Below are positions 9,273 through 18,736 of a DNA stretch of 47,414 bases, piece by piece; positions within the stretch are counted from its first letter, which is position 1; each line of letters opens with the position of its first letter. Source of the stretch: Henriciella sp. (GTDB lineage: Bacteria; Pseudomonadota; Alphaproteobacteria; Caulobacterales; Hyphomonadaceae); assembly GCA_029238175.1 (NCBI GenBank), contig JAQWGO010000036.1:1-47414 (forward strand). The letters are read 5' to 3'. Below the pieces are notes generated by a model. The model searched no databases. It was not told where the DNA came from and worked only from the letters and a program-made list of their open reading frames with translations. Position numbers and translations under genes: made by a program.

Positions 9273-10655
9273 TCAACAAGCTACCACATTGACCGCGAGA
9301 CCGCCCTGGCTGGTTTCTTTGTACTTCGACGACATATCAAGCCCGGTTTGGCGCATCGTTTCGATGACTTGGTCTAGGCTGACTTTTCCCTGCCCGGTTT
9401 GATGCAAGGCCAACCGCGCTGCATTGACGGCTTTTACGGTTCCGATGGCATTGCGCTCGATGCAGGGGATTTGGACGAGGCCGCCGACAGGGTCGCAGGT
9501 TAGCCCAAGATTATGCTCCATCCCGATCTCTGCAGCGCCTAGGCATTGCGCGGGCGTTGCGCTCCATACAGCGGCTAAACCCGCCGCAGCCATTGAGCAG
9601 GCGACGCCAACCTCACCTTGGCAGCCCATCTCAGCGCCAGAGATTGAAGCGCGCTGTTTGTAGAGCAGGCCGATACCACCCGCCACGAGCAAAAAGCGCC
9701 GGGCTTTCTCACGCATCGGCGTGCCATCTTCTTCACAGCAATAGTGCCGGATAACCGCAGGAAGGATACCAGCCGCCCCGTTCGTTGGCGCCGTCACGAC
9801 GCGCCCACCTGCAGCGTTTTCTTCGTTCACTGCCATCGCATAGACATTAAGCCAATCAAAAAGGGCTTCGCGTTCATTTGCGCCCGCACCATCCATCAGC
9901 TTTTGATAAAGGCCCGGTGCGCGGCGGGTCACAGAGAGACCTCCGGGCAGAATACCATCCGTCTGTAAACCGCGATCAATACACGCCATCATGACATCAA
10001 CGACTTGATCTAGCCTGTCTTCTGTTTGCGCGCGCGGTCGACGTACGTCCTCATTCCCAAGAATAAGGTTCGCGATCGTAAGATCATTGACGGTACAGAG
10101 TTCTAGCAGGCGGGCTGCGGAGCCAAACGCATACGGAGAAGCGCCTTTATCCTCTATCACGTCACCTTTGACGGGGCGCGATAAACGCCGCGCAGATGCA
10201 ATAAAACCACCGCCCGTTGAATAGTACACGCGTGTAAAAACCGGGCCGCCATTCATTGGGTAAAGACGGAGCTCCATGCCATTCGTGTGCAGGTCAGGAA
10301 CGTGCTCACCCCGATACAGAATATCAGCGATCGGATTAAATGCGATCTCGGGGCCGCCTATCAGCGCCAGTTTGCGCGCAGATATCGCCGCATGGAAAGC
10401 TTGCTCCGCTTGATCGGGATCAGCGGTTTCTGGCGCGAAGCCCAATAAGCCCAGTATAACCGCTTTATCGGTTCCGTGGCCGACGCCCGTTAGTGCGAGA
10501 GAGCCTTGCAGCTCTACCTCAATACGCATGGCGCCCTTCAAGTATCCGGCTTTCCCCGCTTCGCGAAGGAAACGCCGCGCAATTCGCATCGGCCCCACAG
10601 TATGCGAAGATGACGGGCCAAGCCCAACCCGAAACAAATCCAGTACTGAGAGCAT
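9273..10655 (-). CDS. sdaA: L-serine ammonia-lyase, iron-sulfur type
   Basis: About 460 residues from the ATG at 10655; a longer frame with a non-family leader exists, but the N-terminus [19 protein letters not shown] is exactly where SdaA proteins begin. It deaminates L-serine to pyruvate and ammonia using a [4Fe-4S] cluster. The family's conserved cysteines are visible: the two in VACSMAAAG and [11 protein letters not shown], and one in VQIPCIERN. This is the single-chain (alpha+beta fused) form. Divergent from the amidase, with about 100 bp between the starts. Confidence 0.95.
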   Translation of the reverse strand: MLSVLDLFRVGLGPSSSHTVGPMRIARRFLREAGKAGYLKGAMRIEVELQGSLALTGVGHGTDKAVILGLLGFAPETADPDQAEQAFHAAISARKLALIGGPEIAFNPIADILYRGEHVPDLHTNGMELRLYPMNGGPVFTRVYYSTGGGFIASARRLSRPVKGDVIEDKGASPYAFGSAARLLELCTVNDLTIANLILGNEDVRRPRAQTEDRLDQVVDVMMACIDRGLQTDGILPGGLSVTRRAPGLYQKLMDGAGANEREALFDWLNVYAMAVNEENAAGGRVVTAPTNGAAGILPAVIRHYCCEEDGTPMREKARRFLLVAGGIGLLYKQRASISGAEMGCQGEVGVACSMAAAGLAAVWSATPAQCLGAAEIGMEHNLGLTCDPVGGLVQIPCIERNAIGTVKAVNAARLALHQTGQGKVSLDQVIETMRQTGLDMSSKYKETSQGGLAVNVVAC

Positions 10656-10756
10656 GGCAAAAACCCATAAGTTGCAATTACAACTACCCCTACGTTCGGC
10701 TTGCCATCTCGGCAAGCACAAGCCACGCTATTTAAAACGAAATCGGGAGAGACGCC

Positions 10757-12301
10757 ATGACAGACACAACACGTAGACGGCTTTTAAAAAATGGTGCGGC
10801 GCTGGCCGCGCTCTCCCCACTCGCGGCTTGCCTGCCAACGCCGTCTGAACCGGGGAATGGTTCTACGGCGACAACACCGATAAAGGACGCACTCATGACA
10901 CCAGAACCAAGTGGAACGCTAATGCCCGCTTCAATTCCGGATGGTGTTGAGCAGCTTCGAATGCTGGCAAGCGGCGAGACGACGTCTCTGGACTTAACGC
11001 AAGCGGCGATTGGTAGAGCAAGGGCTCTAAACCCAGACATCAATGCGATCGTAAACGATACGTTTGAGGCGGCATTGGAACAGGCCATCAATCCACCAGA
11101 GGGGGCATTTGGCGGGGTACCAACCTTCATCAAAGACTTGCTGAACTGGAAAGATGTTCCAGCCGAATTCGGCAGCCGCGCTTTCAAAGGCAACGTCCCA
11201 GACTTCGATGCGCCTTTTGCAGAATCGTGGCGAGGCATGGGAGTCATCAGCCTCGGCAAGTCGACAACGCCTGAAGAAGGTTTGATATCTTCGACTGAAC
11301 CATTGTCGAGCGGCGCAACGCGCAACCCGCACGACCTTAGTCGTATTCCAGGCGGATCATCGGGCGGCGCGGCAGCATTGGTCGCCGCGCGGATCGTACC
11401 GTTTGCCCATGCCAGCGATGGTGGCGGCTCTATTCGCATACCGGCCGCTTGTTGTGGTCTGTTTGGACTAAAGCCGAGCCGAGGCGCGATGCCCGCCAGC
11501 CGCACCGCGCCAGCGCCGATCTCAATCTCGGTCAATCATGCTGTTACGCTAACCGTTCGGGATAGCGCGGCTTTATATGCTGCTACGACGATTGGATCGG
11601 ACGCTGGAGCAGCGCGAATTATTGAGCCGTCAACTCAGCGCCTGAAGATTGCGTATGCGCCAGATCCGATTAATGGCGCTAGCCTCGACAGTGAAACGCG
11701 TGCCGGAATAGACCGCACAGCGCAATTGTGCCGCGATCTTGGGCATGAAGTTATCGACTGGACGATGCCCGTTGATGGGGTGGAGTTTGGCGATAAGTTC
11801 CTGATGTATTGGGCGGCGGGCGCAGCAGCATTTGCCCAGCAAGCCAGCCAGTTTTCTGGCAAACCCCCAAGCCCGGAAATCCTTGAACCGTGGACCCTTG
11901 GTCTGGCCATGCAGTTCATGCGCCGCGCCGCAGAGATAGAGGATGTAATTGCGTACCTGAAGGCCTTTGAGGGCGTCTATCATTCATGGTTCAGCGATTT
12001 TGACCTGATCCTGACCCCTACCGTGGCGACTGTGGCGCCGAAGATTGGTGAACAAGCCCCAGATGGCGACTTTGATACGGTGATGGAGAACGTGCTGAAC
12101 TTTGCAGCCTTTACATCACCGATGAATGTTTCCGGCGCCGCGTCAATGTCTGTGCCGATCCAGTGGAGCTCCGACGGTTTACCGATTGGATCTATGTTCA
12201 GTGGCAAGATTGGGGACGATCAAAAGCTGTTGGAACTGGCTTATGAACTTGAACAGGCCCAGCCGTGGATTGATCGCATGCCGACATTTAAGTCTTCATG
12301 A
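10757..12301 (+). CDS. Amidase-signature hydrolase with a Tat/lipoprotein leader
   Basis: 514 residues. The leader TTRRRLLKNGAALAALSPLAAC combines a twin-arginine motif with an LAAC lipobox, so the enzyme is predicted to be exported folded and lipid-anchored. The amidase-signature triad is visible: Lys in TFIKDLLNW, Ser in the PGGSSGG loop, and Ser in ASDGGGSIRIPA. Substrate unknown; such enzymes cleave amides or, rarely, esters and carbamates. The ATG is preceded by GGGAGAG. The stop overlaps the next start by four bases (ATGA), so it is translationally coupled to a crotonase-family enzyme and followed by an MFS carrier. Confidence 0.9.
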   Translation: MTDTTRRRLLKNGAALAALSPLAACLPTPSEPGNGSTATTPIKDALMTPEPSGTLMPASIPDGVEQLRMLASGETTSLDLTQAAIGRARALNPDINAIVNDTFEAALEQAINPPEGAFGGVPTFIKDLLNWKDVPAEFGSRAFKGNVPDFDAPFAESWRGMGVISLGKSTTPEEGLISSTEPLSSGATRNPHDLSRIPGGSSGGAAALVAARIVPFAHASDGGGSIRIPAACCGLFGLKPSRGAMPASRTAPAPISISVNHAVTLTVRDSAALYAATTIGSDAGAARIIEPSTQRLKIAYAPDPINGASLDSETRAGIDRTAQLCRDLGHEVIDWTMPVDGVEFGDKFLMYWAAGAAAFAQQASQFSGKPPSPEILEPWTLGLAMQFMRRAAEIEDVIAYLKAFEGVYHSWFSDFDLILTPTVATVAPKIGEQAPDGDFDTVMENVLNFAAFTSPMNVSGAASMSVPIQWSSDGLPIGSMFSGKIGDDQKLLELAYELEQAQPWIDRMPTFKSS

Positions 12302-13068
12302 CAGATAAGCTTATCCTCAAACTGAATGGGAAAGTTGCTGAACTAGTCCTAAACCATCCGAAGCGGCGTAACGCGTTGAACTTGGAAATGTGGTCCGCCA
12401 TACCGGGGCTGATCGCAAAGGTGGAAGCTTCGGATGCACGCAGCTTGATCATCCATGGCGGCGAAGTTGGCCACTTTGCAGCGGGCGCAGACATCTCAGA
12501 GTTTCAGACAAAGTGGGGCACGGCAGAAACGGCCGGAACCGCCGCGCAAGCTCTTGCGGATGCGACTTCGTCTATCGAACATTGCGCCATACCAACAATT
12601 GCAGCGATTGAGAAAAGCTGTATGGGCGCGGGCCTTTCAGTTGCAACCGCCGCGGATATTAGGATCATCGCGGAGGGCGCCAAGATTGGACTACCGCCTG
12701 CAAAGCTTGGCGCGTCATACCCGTTTGAGGACCTTAGACGGCTAGTTGATATTATCGGCCTTGCACCGACACGCGACCTGATGCTGACAGCACGGGTGAT
12801 CGAAGCTGATGAGGCAATGCAGTTAGGTTTGGCCACCCGCTGGGCCGGGCAAGGAAAAGCGTTCTCGACTGCCTTGGAATTAGCAGACCAGATGGCGCAT
12901 TTATCACCTTGGTCGCAGCGGACCGCAAAGACGCAGCTTTCAAGGATTGGCGCGGGGCAACGCACCGAAACACCAGACATGCGCGCTCTGCAAGTTGAGG
13001 GATTTCTCAATCCTGACTTTGTTGAAGGGTACACGGCATTTTTGGAAAAACGTAAGCCGAGCTTTTAA
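12298..13068 (+). CDS. Enoyl-CoA hydratase/isomerase (crotonase) family protein
   Basis: 256 residues, typical crotonase length. The oxyanion-hole segments are present: FAAGADISEF and the SCMGAGLSVATAADIRI region. The usual catalytic glutamates of classical hydratases are not clearly both present (IGLPPAKLGASYPFEDLRR aligns with the active-site helix), so the exact reaction, hydration, isomerisation or hydrolysis of an acyl-CoA, is uncertain. It overlaps the amidase stop by four bases and precedes the MFS gene by 68 bp. Confidence 0.87.
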   Translation: MTDKLILKLNGKVAELVLNHPKRRNALNLEMWSAIPGLIAKVEASDARSLIIHGGEVGHFAAGADISEFQTKWGTAETAGTAAQALADATSSIEHCAIPTIAAIEKSCMGAGLSVATAADIRIIAEGAKIGLPPAKLGASYPFEDLRRLVDIIGLAPTRDLMLTARVIEADEAMQLGLATRWAGQGKAFSTALELADQMAHLSPWSQRTAKTQLSRIGAGQRTETPDMRALQVEGFLNPDFVEGYTAFLEKRKPSF

Positions 13069-13136
13069 GCCCTTCCGCAACGTCCTGCTTGCCGCGCCTG
13101 CCAAACCCCGTAACGTTCTAGGTAAAGGGGCACAGG

Positions 13137-14375
13137 ATGGCTGACACAGATATCGATACTGAAACGCCGCTTCGCCCGCTCTCGGGATTTCAGCAGTCGA
13201 TGATCGCGCTAGCAAGCATTGCTATGGGCGCGGGTATGACAATCAATTTCGTTGTGGTCGCCCCACTCGCGCGGAAAGCTGGCCTGCTTGAGATTCAAGT
13301 CGCAGGAATTCTGACACTTTCAGCAGCGATTTACGCATTGATGATCCCCCAATGGGGCCGCTGGGCGAACCAATTTGGGCGAAAACGCGTCATGGTGTTT
13401 TCCTTGTTCGCAATGGGCCTGACCAATATGGCATTTCTGTTTGCCTTAAGCGCAGCATTGGCCGGCGCTTTGACTGGTTTGACGATGTTCTTCACGCTAG
13501 TTTTTGTGAGAATATGGTTCGGCTTACTCTCGCCCGGTCTACAGCCAGCAAGTATGGCAGCGATGACGGACGCCACAACGGCCAAAACGCGCGCTGGCGG
13601 ACTTGGAATGCTGGGTGCAGCGATGAGTATTGGCTCAATTCTTGGACCAGCGGGCGCAACCGTGCTCGCGCCGTTCGGGGCCTTAATGCCGCTTTGGGGA
13701 TCAATTGTTCTCTGCATCACGTGCGGGGTAATGATTGGCTTTGCCTTACCCCCAACACGCAAGACAGCACGCGAAAGCAAGCGTCCGCAGCCATTGGCCA
13801 TGCGCGACCCCCGCGTTCTACCGCATTTGGTGTTTCTATTTACGTATTTCGTAGCCGTGGGCATGATCCAGCAAACACTCGGCTGGTTTATCGAGGATCG
13901 TTACAGCTTGGGCGAAGAGCAAGTTGTTCTCTTTACGGGCATTGCATTTGCCTGCCTCGCTGTCATGATGGTGATCATTCAGTTTGGCTATGTCGCGCCC
14001 TTCAAGCCCGACCCGCGTAAAATGCTACCGGTCGGACTTTTACTCGTCGCGATCGGTTATATTCTAGCAAATGTGCTGCAGCCTTTTTGGATGCTGTGTA
14101 TTGCGTTTCTCGTCGTTGGCGCAGGCGCAGCACTGACTGTCCCGGCAGCAAACGCACTCGGTAGCTTATCAGTCGAACGTCACGAGCAAGGGAGCGCGGC
14201 TGCACTATTGGCAGCAGCGCCGCCCTCAGGCTTTATATTCGGACCGTTGATTGGGGCGACGCTCTACAGCGTTGCCGCCCCGCTACCATTCTTTGTGTCA
14301 GCCGCAGTGATGTTCGCGCTTGCTGCTTATGCTCTGGTCGTTACCGCGAAGAAACCATTAGCTGGCGGCAATTAG
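13137..14375 (+). CDS. Major facilitator superfamily transporter
   Basis: 412 residues with about twelve hydrophobic segments and the MFS loop-2/3 motif (WANQFGRKRVMV, a form of GxxxDRxGRR). It would move a small solute by proton antiport or symport across the inner membrane; drug efflux and metabolite uptake both fit. It is third in an amidase-crotonase-MFS run, so a shared substrate or product is plausible but unproved. It converges with the VOC gene only 6 bp downstream. Confidence 0.88.
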   Translation: MADTDIDTETPLRPLSGFQQSMIALASIAMGAGMTINFVVVAPLARKAGLLEIQVAGILTLSAAIYALMIPQWGRWANQFGRKRVMVFSLFAMGLTNMAFLFALSAALAGALTGLTMFFTLVFVRIWFGLLSPGLQPASMAAMTDATTAKTRAGGLGMLGAAMSIGSILGPAGATVLAPFGALMPLWGSIVLCITCGVMIGFALPPTRKTARESKRPQPLAMRDPRVLPHLVFLFTYFVAVGMIQQTLGWFIEDRYSLGEEQVVLFTGIAFACLAVMMVIIQFGYVAPFKPDPRKMLPVGLLLVAIGYILANVLQPFWMLCIAFLVVGAGAALTVPAANALGSLSVERHEQGSAAALLAAAPPSGFIFGPLIGATLYSVAAPLPFFVSAAVMFALAAYALVVTAKKPLAGGN

Positions 14376-14381
14376 GATCAC

Positions 14382-14750
14382 CTACATCGTAAAAGCATTG
14401 AGCTTGTTACCATCGGGATCACGGAAGTAACCCGCATAGAACCCATCGTCACCGCGAGGGCCAACGGGGCCTTCACATGTTCCGCCATTGGCCATAGCGA
14501 TATCATATAGTCGCTGAACTTGCGCTTGGTCCTTCGCTTCAAGTGCGACCATGACCCCGTTTCCGACGCTGGCAGGTTCGCCGTTAAAAGGCTTGGTTAA
14601 GCCAATACCAGCACCGCCACCCGGCTGCCCCCATGCGATGAATGTATCAAAATCCATCATTCGCCCGCAGCCAAGTTCTTTGAAAATAGCGTCATAGAAT
14701 TTCGCACCGCGCGCTAAGTCGCTCGTGCCAAGCGTAACATACCCGATCAT
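14382..14750 (-). CDS. VOC (glyoxalase/bleomycin resistance fold) family protein
   Basis: 122 residues from the ATG at 14750, chosen because GAGGAG lies just upstream and the protein then starts at the domain (MIGYVTLGTSDLARGAKFYD). A longer in-frame extension would overlap the SDR gene and is not family-like. The C-terminal Y-F-R-D-P-D-G-N-K-L motif is the classic end of a VOC domain. Function unassigned; members isomerise, lyse or bind small metabolites with a metal. It follows the SDR gene on the same strand. Confidence 0.85.
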   Translation of the reverse strand: MIGYVTLGTSDLARGAKFYDAIFKELGCGRMMDFDTFIAWGQPGGGAGIGLTKPFNGEPASVGNGVMVALEAKDQAQVQRLYDIAMANGGTCEGPVGPRGDDGFYAGYFRDPDGNKLNAFTM

Positions 14751-14802
14751 CTTACTCTCCTCAAAACAGGAACATAAAACGAACAAAAGTATATAGCAAG
14801 CG

Positions 14803-15576
14803 CTACATCGCGCTAATGCCACCATCGACTTTCAGCTCTGCGCCGGTGACGAGTTTGCTTTCGTCGCTGGCAAGATAGAGGACAGCATATGCGATATCGT
14901 CCGGTTCGCCGACTTTGCCGAGCGGGATTTGACGGCCGAGTTTTGCAAGCCCTTCTTCCTCACCGAACATCTTCTTCACGCCATCCAAAATGGGTGTGTT
15001 GACGAATACGGGGTGCACAGAATTAGATCTGATTTGACCGCCCGTCTTAGCGCAATGTAGCGCGACAGACTTAGACAAATGACGCACAGCGGCTTTCGCT
15101 GTGTTGTAGGCAACGTACTGCCCACTCGCGACGATACCTGCGATAGAGCTGATATTGATGATCGAGCCGAGGCCATGATCGCGCATCAAGGGGATAGCGT
15201 ACTTACAACCAAGGAAGATCGAGTCGACGTCAACTTTCATGACGTGCTGGAAAATCTCATACTTTTCGTCTTCGACACTGCCTAGTGATCCGATGCCTGC
15301 ATTGTTGACGAGGATGTTCAAGCCGCCCATTGCGTCGTGCGCCTGTTGAAGGACGGTTTTCCACTGGTCGCCATCGGTCACGTCATGGTGCCACGCGAAC
15401 GCAGTGCCTTCGCCATATTTTGCATTGATTGCATCGGCAACGTCGGCTGCGCCCGGCCCGTTAATGTCTGTAACCGTGACCTTTGCACCCTCTTTAGCCA
15501 ACAAGTGAGCTGTCGCTTCGCCAAGCCCTTGTGCGCCGCCTGTTACGAATGCTTTTTTTCCCTGTACGCGGCCCAT
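14803..15576 (-). CDS. Short-chain dehydrogenase/reductase (classical SDR)
   Basis: 257 residues. It has the cofactor loop TGGAQGLGEA, NNAG (LVNNAGIGSLG), a catalytic Ser in IINISSIAGI and Y-x-x-x-K in VAYNTAKAAV, plus the C-terminal VTGAELKVDGGI found in SDRs. An Asp (TDIN) after beta-2 favours NAD over NADP. It resembles alcohol/cyclic-alcohol dehydrogenases of degradation pathways, but the substrate is not readable. The VOC gene follows 52 bp downstream. Confidence 0.9.
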   Translation of the reverse strand: MGRVQGKKAFVTGGAQGLGEATAHLLAKEGAKVTVTDINGPGAADVADAINAKYGEGTAFAWHHDVTDGDQWKTVLQQAHDAMGGLNILVNNAGIGSLGSVEDEKYEIFQHVMKVDVDSIFLGCKYAIPLMRDHGLGSIINISSIAGIVASGQYVAYNTAKAAVRHLSKSVALHCAKTGGQIRSNSVHPVFVNTPILDGVKKMFGEEEGLAKLGRQIPLGKVGEPDDIAYAVLYLASDESKLVTGAELKVDGGISAM

Positions 15577-15653
15577 GGCTCGTCTCCCGATTATGATTGT
15601 GTTTAATCGTCTTGGTGCTACGCAGCGCGGCTCAAAGCAAGCCTGCCCTAGCG

Positions 15654-15947
15654 CTAAGTCAACTTTGCAGCGAGATCATCCATAAATGTCGCAAGCTCAA
15701 CATCCAGTTCAGTTACCCCATCCGCATCATGTGTGGTAAGTAGGACTTCAACGCGGTTATAGACGTTAAACCATTCTGGATGGTGGTCCATTTGGTCGGC
15801 TTTCAAGGCGCAGGACGTCATAAATCCGAATGCCGTTTTGAAGTCGGCAAACTTGAACGTTTTCTCTATCGCATCGCGATCGCCTGATTTGGCTGACCAA
15901 CCTGCGAGTTTGGCCGCCCCAGCGGTGGCTCCAATTTTCGTTACCAT
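15654..15947 (-). CDS. phhB: Pterin-4a-carbinolamine dehydratase
   Basis: 97 residues, the family size. The core [20 protein letters not shown] followed by the conserved [20 protein letters not shown] segment is the PCD/DCoH active site, with the paired His dehydrating 4a-hydroxytetrahydropterin. It recycles the cofactor of phenylalanine hydroxylase, though no phhA is nearby. Its ATG overlaps the stop of the upstream lipoprotein gene (TAATG), which implies translational coupling. Confidence 0.94.
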   Translation of the reverse strand: MVTKIGATAGAAKLAGWSAKSGDRDAIEKTFKFADFKTAFGFMTSCALKADQMDHHPEWFNVYNRVEVLLTTHDADGVTELDVELATFMDDLAAKLT

Positions 15948-16570
15948 TACTCGGTCTCCGCCGCTTCATCTTGGGTTTCGTGTATGAAATAGAGCCAGCG
16001 CCCATCATCAGCAATTGCTGTTCGGATGCCGGGATAAAACTGGCCTTCACGGATGCGCTCTAGACCTTGTTCGCCAACAAGGTCGCGTAACCTCGCGCGA
16101 TCAGCGAAGCTGAGCTTTTCAGGAACCAGTTCAGCCGGCTCGCGCGCAGCCAAATCGGGCCAAATATACCAAGTAGCATCGCCAACTTTGCGCGTACCGT
16201 ACGGCCCATCAAGGAGGCCCTCAAGCTGGGTCAGCGGATCAAAGCCCGTGCGTCGCAACAAATCCCAATGTACGCGGTTGGATTGACCTGAGAAATTTGA
16301 AACAAAAGATGGCTCTGCATCGGCAAGACGCACAAAACGCGCCAGCGAATTGCGCGCAATGATCGCCCGGATCTGAGCAATCTTCTCTTGAGCAGCCTGA
16401 CTAATCGGTTCGGCCGTGCTCTCTGGCACTGGCTCTACGACCGTTTCCATAGGGGCCGCGGCGACTTTCAAACGAACTGTTGGCGAGTCGGCGTTTTGTT
16501 CACCGCTACAGGCGACCAGAACAAAAGCGGCCCCGATGAGCATGCCAAGCTGTCGCCAAGTGAAAGTCAT
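15947..16570 (-). CDS. Putative lipoprotein of unknown function
   Basis: 207 residues beginning with a hydrophobic leader and a lipobox, [16 protein letters not shown], so it should be lipidated at Cys21. After a low-complexity Pro/Glu linker it contains a compact globular part with [12 protein letters not shown] and a C-terminal WLYFIHET. I do not recognise the family. It is sandwiched in an operon: it overlaps the HAD gene upstream by four bases and phhB downstream by one base. A role in cell-envelope biology is only a guess from the leader. Confidence 0.8.
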   Translation of the reverse strand: MTFTWRQLGMLIGAAFVLVACSGEQNADSPTVRLKVAAAPMETVVEPVPESTAEPISQAAQEKIAQIRAIIARNSLARFVRLADAEPSFVSNFSGQSNRVHWDLLRRTGFDPLTQLEGLLDGPYGTRKVGDATWYIWPDLAAREPAELVPEKLSFADRARLRDLVGEQGLERIREGQFYPGIRTAIADDGRWLYFIHETQDEAAETE

Positions 16571-17217
16571 ATGCCCGCAAACCCTGTTGCCGCGCGAAGA
16601 TCAGCAAGCAACTGTTCTTCGCCAACCACTTTAATTGTATGCATCCCCATCGCGCGCGCGGGCTTTAGATTGATGCCAAGGTCGTCCAAGTAGACGCATC
16701 GGTTTGGATCAACATCAAGCGCCTCACACATTAGGGCATAGATACGTGGGTCAGGTTTACGGATACCAAGCTTTGAGCTTTCAATGACATGATGAAATTC
16801 TTTCAGGACTTCAGCAACCGCTGCGGCTTTACGCGCATCACTGCTCATCCCGGCACCCTTGCCTATTGGAGCATTATTCGTAATGCAGCCAACTTTAACG
16901 TAGCGCTTGCAGGTTTTTAGCGCATCAACAACCACTGGCCGGAGGTTGCCGGATAGGAGGCCGAGGATGTCTTTGCCCGGCACTTCATGACCACGCGACT
17001 TGCTCTCTTCACGAAAGAGGGCATCAAACCCATCTGCATCAACTTCTGATCGCTCAAGCTTAGCCCATGCGTTCGTATCGCCGTTGACCGCATTCACACC
17101 GCGAATAAAGTCCGTTGGTAGACCTTTATCGGCTTCATAGCGGGTAAATGCTTCGAAGGGAGAGGAGGTTAAAACACCGCCAAAATCCCAGATTACTGCT
17201 TGTAGATTAGTGCTCAT
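16567..17217 (-). CDS. HAD superfamily (subclass IA) hydrolase
   Basis: 216 residues. HAD motif I is VIWDFGGVL, motif II the GCITNNAP region, motif III a Lys in the SSKLGIRKPDPRIY segment, and motif IV YLDDLGINLKPA. This layout, with DFGGV instead of DxDxT, matches the group around the N-terminal phosphatase of soluble epoxide hydrolases. It probably hydrolyses a small phosphate ester or haloacid. Its stop overlaps the lipoprotein start (ATGA), and the thioredoxin-like gene lies 16 bp upstream on the same strand. Confidence 0.88.
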   Translation of the reverse strand: MSTNLQAVIWDFGGVLTSSPFEAFTRYEADKGLPTDFIRGVNAVNGDTNAWAKLERSEVDADGFDALFREESKSRGHEVPGKDILGLLSGNLRPVVVDALKTCKRYVKVGCITNNAPIGKGAGMSSDARKAAAVAEVLKEFHHVIESSKLGIRKPDPRIYALMCEALDVDPNRCVYLDDLGINLKPARAMGMHTIKVVGEEQLLADLRAATGFAGI

Positions 17218-17233
17218 GTAGAACGTGTAACGG

Positions 17234-17752
17234 CTAAAGCGTCATTCGCTCAAGCGGTTTTGAGGCGGTTTTTATGCCAGCTTCGATTTTTGTGCGGATA
17301 TCGTCCTTTGAGTCGCGCATTGAAATGATCGCAATGACAGACTGATCGCGCCGATCGATGAGTGCCATGAAACCAGTTGCGCCCTTATTTTGAAGGTAGA
17401 CAGACTTAACACCCAAGGCCTCTGCCTTCGTCGTTAACGTCTCAGGCTGACCAATTGAGAAATCAAACTTGGTAAACTCTACCGCCCGCCCATCAAACTC
17501 TGGCACGACATCGCGCAATTTCGGGTCCAGCACAGCGCATGCCGAACACCATGCCGAGTAGAATGTCGCGCCGACAAGGTTTGCGCGCCCGTCAGAGAAT
17601 GCACTTGCCGGGTCAGATTCAGCTCCAACTGCAACCTGATAATCAGCCCGGTGCAACATGCCGCGGCCGACAAAGCCAACAATCGTCAGGGCTAGGACAA
17701 TTGTGATGATTGTGAAAGCCGCTTCATAGCATTCTCCTGCTCTACATCCCAA
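17234..17752 (-). CDS. Membrane-anchored thioredoxin-like protein, start uncertain
   Basis: A hydrophobic N-terminal anchor (ITIVLALTIVGFV) is followed by a thioredoxin-like domain with the redox motif WCSAC (C-x-x-C type) near residue 70, in FYSAWCSACAVLDPKL. It likely faces the periplasm and handles disulfides. The start is odd: the only in-frame initiation codon is a TTG at 17752, whereas a well-placed Shine-Dalgarno (AGGAGA) leads to an ATG at about 17726 that reads the wrong frame and stops after 11 codons. A one-base deletion just after that ATG would explain this; otherwise TTG is used. It precedes the HAD gene by 16 bp. Confidence 0.65.
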   Translation of the reverse strand: MGCRAGECYEAAFTIITIVLALTIVGFVGRGMLHRADYQVAVGAESDPASAFSDGRANLVGATFYSAWCSACAVLDPKLRDVVPEFDGRAVEFTKFDFSIGQPETLTTKAEALGVKSVYLQNKGATGFMALIDRRDQSVIAIISMRDSKDDIRTKIEAGIKTASKPLERMTL

Positions 17753-17770
17753 CCTAAGCGGGCCCTATGC

Positions 17771-18265
17771 GTGTGGATAGAGACATCGCAGGATTGTGAC
17801 CTGCCTCAACGGGCGTCGATCAAGGTCTTTCTCGTCTTTGCGCCCTGCTCCATGATCTCGTGGCTGGTTGCCTTAAACCCAACGACGTCAAGCAAGGCCC
17901 CGGCGCAAGTCAAGCAAATCGAAGTGCCTGCACAGTTCCGCGACTTCACAGTGCAACGCATGGTTCGTGCAGCAAGCGCCAATTCTTATGATGTGCCAGG
18001 CGAGTTGAGCACCGTGATGACGAAGGTCTTGAAAGCGCCTGAGCGTTTTGAATGGGTGCCTGTGCTTTGCGATACGAATAGCGGCCCGCAAACGATCCGT
18101 TCACTTCAATCAGCGCTACAGTCTCGCGGGCTTTACAATGGTGCCATCGACGGAATCATGGGGCCACAAACGCGCAAAGCTCTTGTCGGCTTTCAGCGCG
18201 GTGCCGGCATCCCGCACTTGGGGTATTTGACGACAGACACGATGAGCGCACTGGGGCTGCGCTAG
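17771..18265 (+). CDS. Secreted peptidoglycan-binding domain protein
   Basis: Up to 164 residues from a GTG at 17771; other in-frame starts are possible and none has a strong ribosome site. An N-terminal hydrophobic stretch (VFLVFAPCSMISWLVAL) may be a signal peptide. Residues about 105-164 form a PG_binding_1 domain, with the typical LQSALQSRGLYNGAIDGIMG followed by TRKALVGFQ. It probably binds cell wall in the periplasm. It is divergent from the thioredoxin-like gene with almost no space between the starts, and is followed by a strong terminator. Confidence 0.72.
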   Translation: MWIETSQDCDLPQRASIKVFLVFAPCSMISWLVALNPTTSSKAPAQVKQIEVPAQFRDFTVQRMVRAASANSYDVPGELSTVMTKVLKAPERFEWVPVLCDTNSGPQTIRSLQSALQSRGLYNGAIDGIMGPQTRKALVGFQRGAGIPHLGYLTTDTMSALGLR

Positions 18266-18293
18266 ATTTTAATGTGATCCACAAAGGGAAAGG

Positions 18294-18317
18294 GGCGGCT
18301 TCAGGGCCGCCTTTTTT
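18294..18317 (+). terminator. Rho-independent terminator after the peptidoglycan-binding gene
   Basis: A perfect 6-bp GC stem (GGCGGC/GCCGCC) with a 6-base loop is followed by six T residues, 28 bases after the stop codon at 18265. Confidence 0.85.
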
Positions 18318-18361
18318 ACATCCGGCTCGCCAATCTGCTATGCAGCCCTATCTCTCACGGC

Positions 18362-18736
18362 ATGACAAATCGTATTTTTCTCACCGTTCTCGCCATCATG
18401 TTCATCGCTTTCGGCTTCTGGTCGATAACAGACCCTGTGGGGATGACCACGCAGCTTGGTGTCGAAGTGGGCGGTGACGCCGGTGTCTTTGAGATGCGCG
18501 GCGTATTCGGCGGGATAAGTTTGGGCGGCGCAATTCTCTGCCTGCTCGGCGCCTTCAAGGATCGCTTCACATTTGCGGCTCTGTGCTTTGTGACCACTTA
18601 TATGGGTGGCTACGCGATTGGGCGGGCAGCATCACTGATCGCTGGTGACAGCGCGCCATCCTCAAGCTGGATATTTGCCGGGTTGGAGTTTGTTGCGTTT
18701 GTGTTTGCTGCCATTCTAACGGCCCGCAAGACATAG
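18362..18736 (+). CDS. DUF4345-like small membrane protein
   Basis: 124 residues with four predicted membrane helices. The pattern 'FWSITDPVGM..QLGV ... FEMRGVFGGISLGGAILCLLG ... GYAIGRAASLIAG' matches the DUF4345 family, whose function is unknown. It begins at an ATG 44 bp after the preceding terminator and ends just before a bidirectional terminator shared with the converging TonB receptor, so it is probably monocistronic. Confidence 0.8.
   Translation: MTNRIFLTVLAIMFIAFGFWSITDPVGMTTQLGVEVGGDAGVFEMRGVFGGISLGGAILCLLGAFKDRFTFAALCFVTTYMGGYAIGRAASLIAGDSAPSSSWIFAGLEFVAFVFAAILTARKT

Noticed and set aside
12504-13034. Long minus-strand reading frame inside the crotonase gene
   Set aside because: It is antisense to a gene with clear family motifs, has no ribosome site and gives a low-complexity Ser/Ala/Arg-rich product.
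18294-18317. A riboswitch upstream of the DUF4345 gene
   Set aside because: The only structure is a simple GC stem with a T tail, which is a terminator for the preceding gene.
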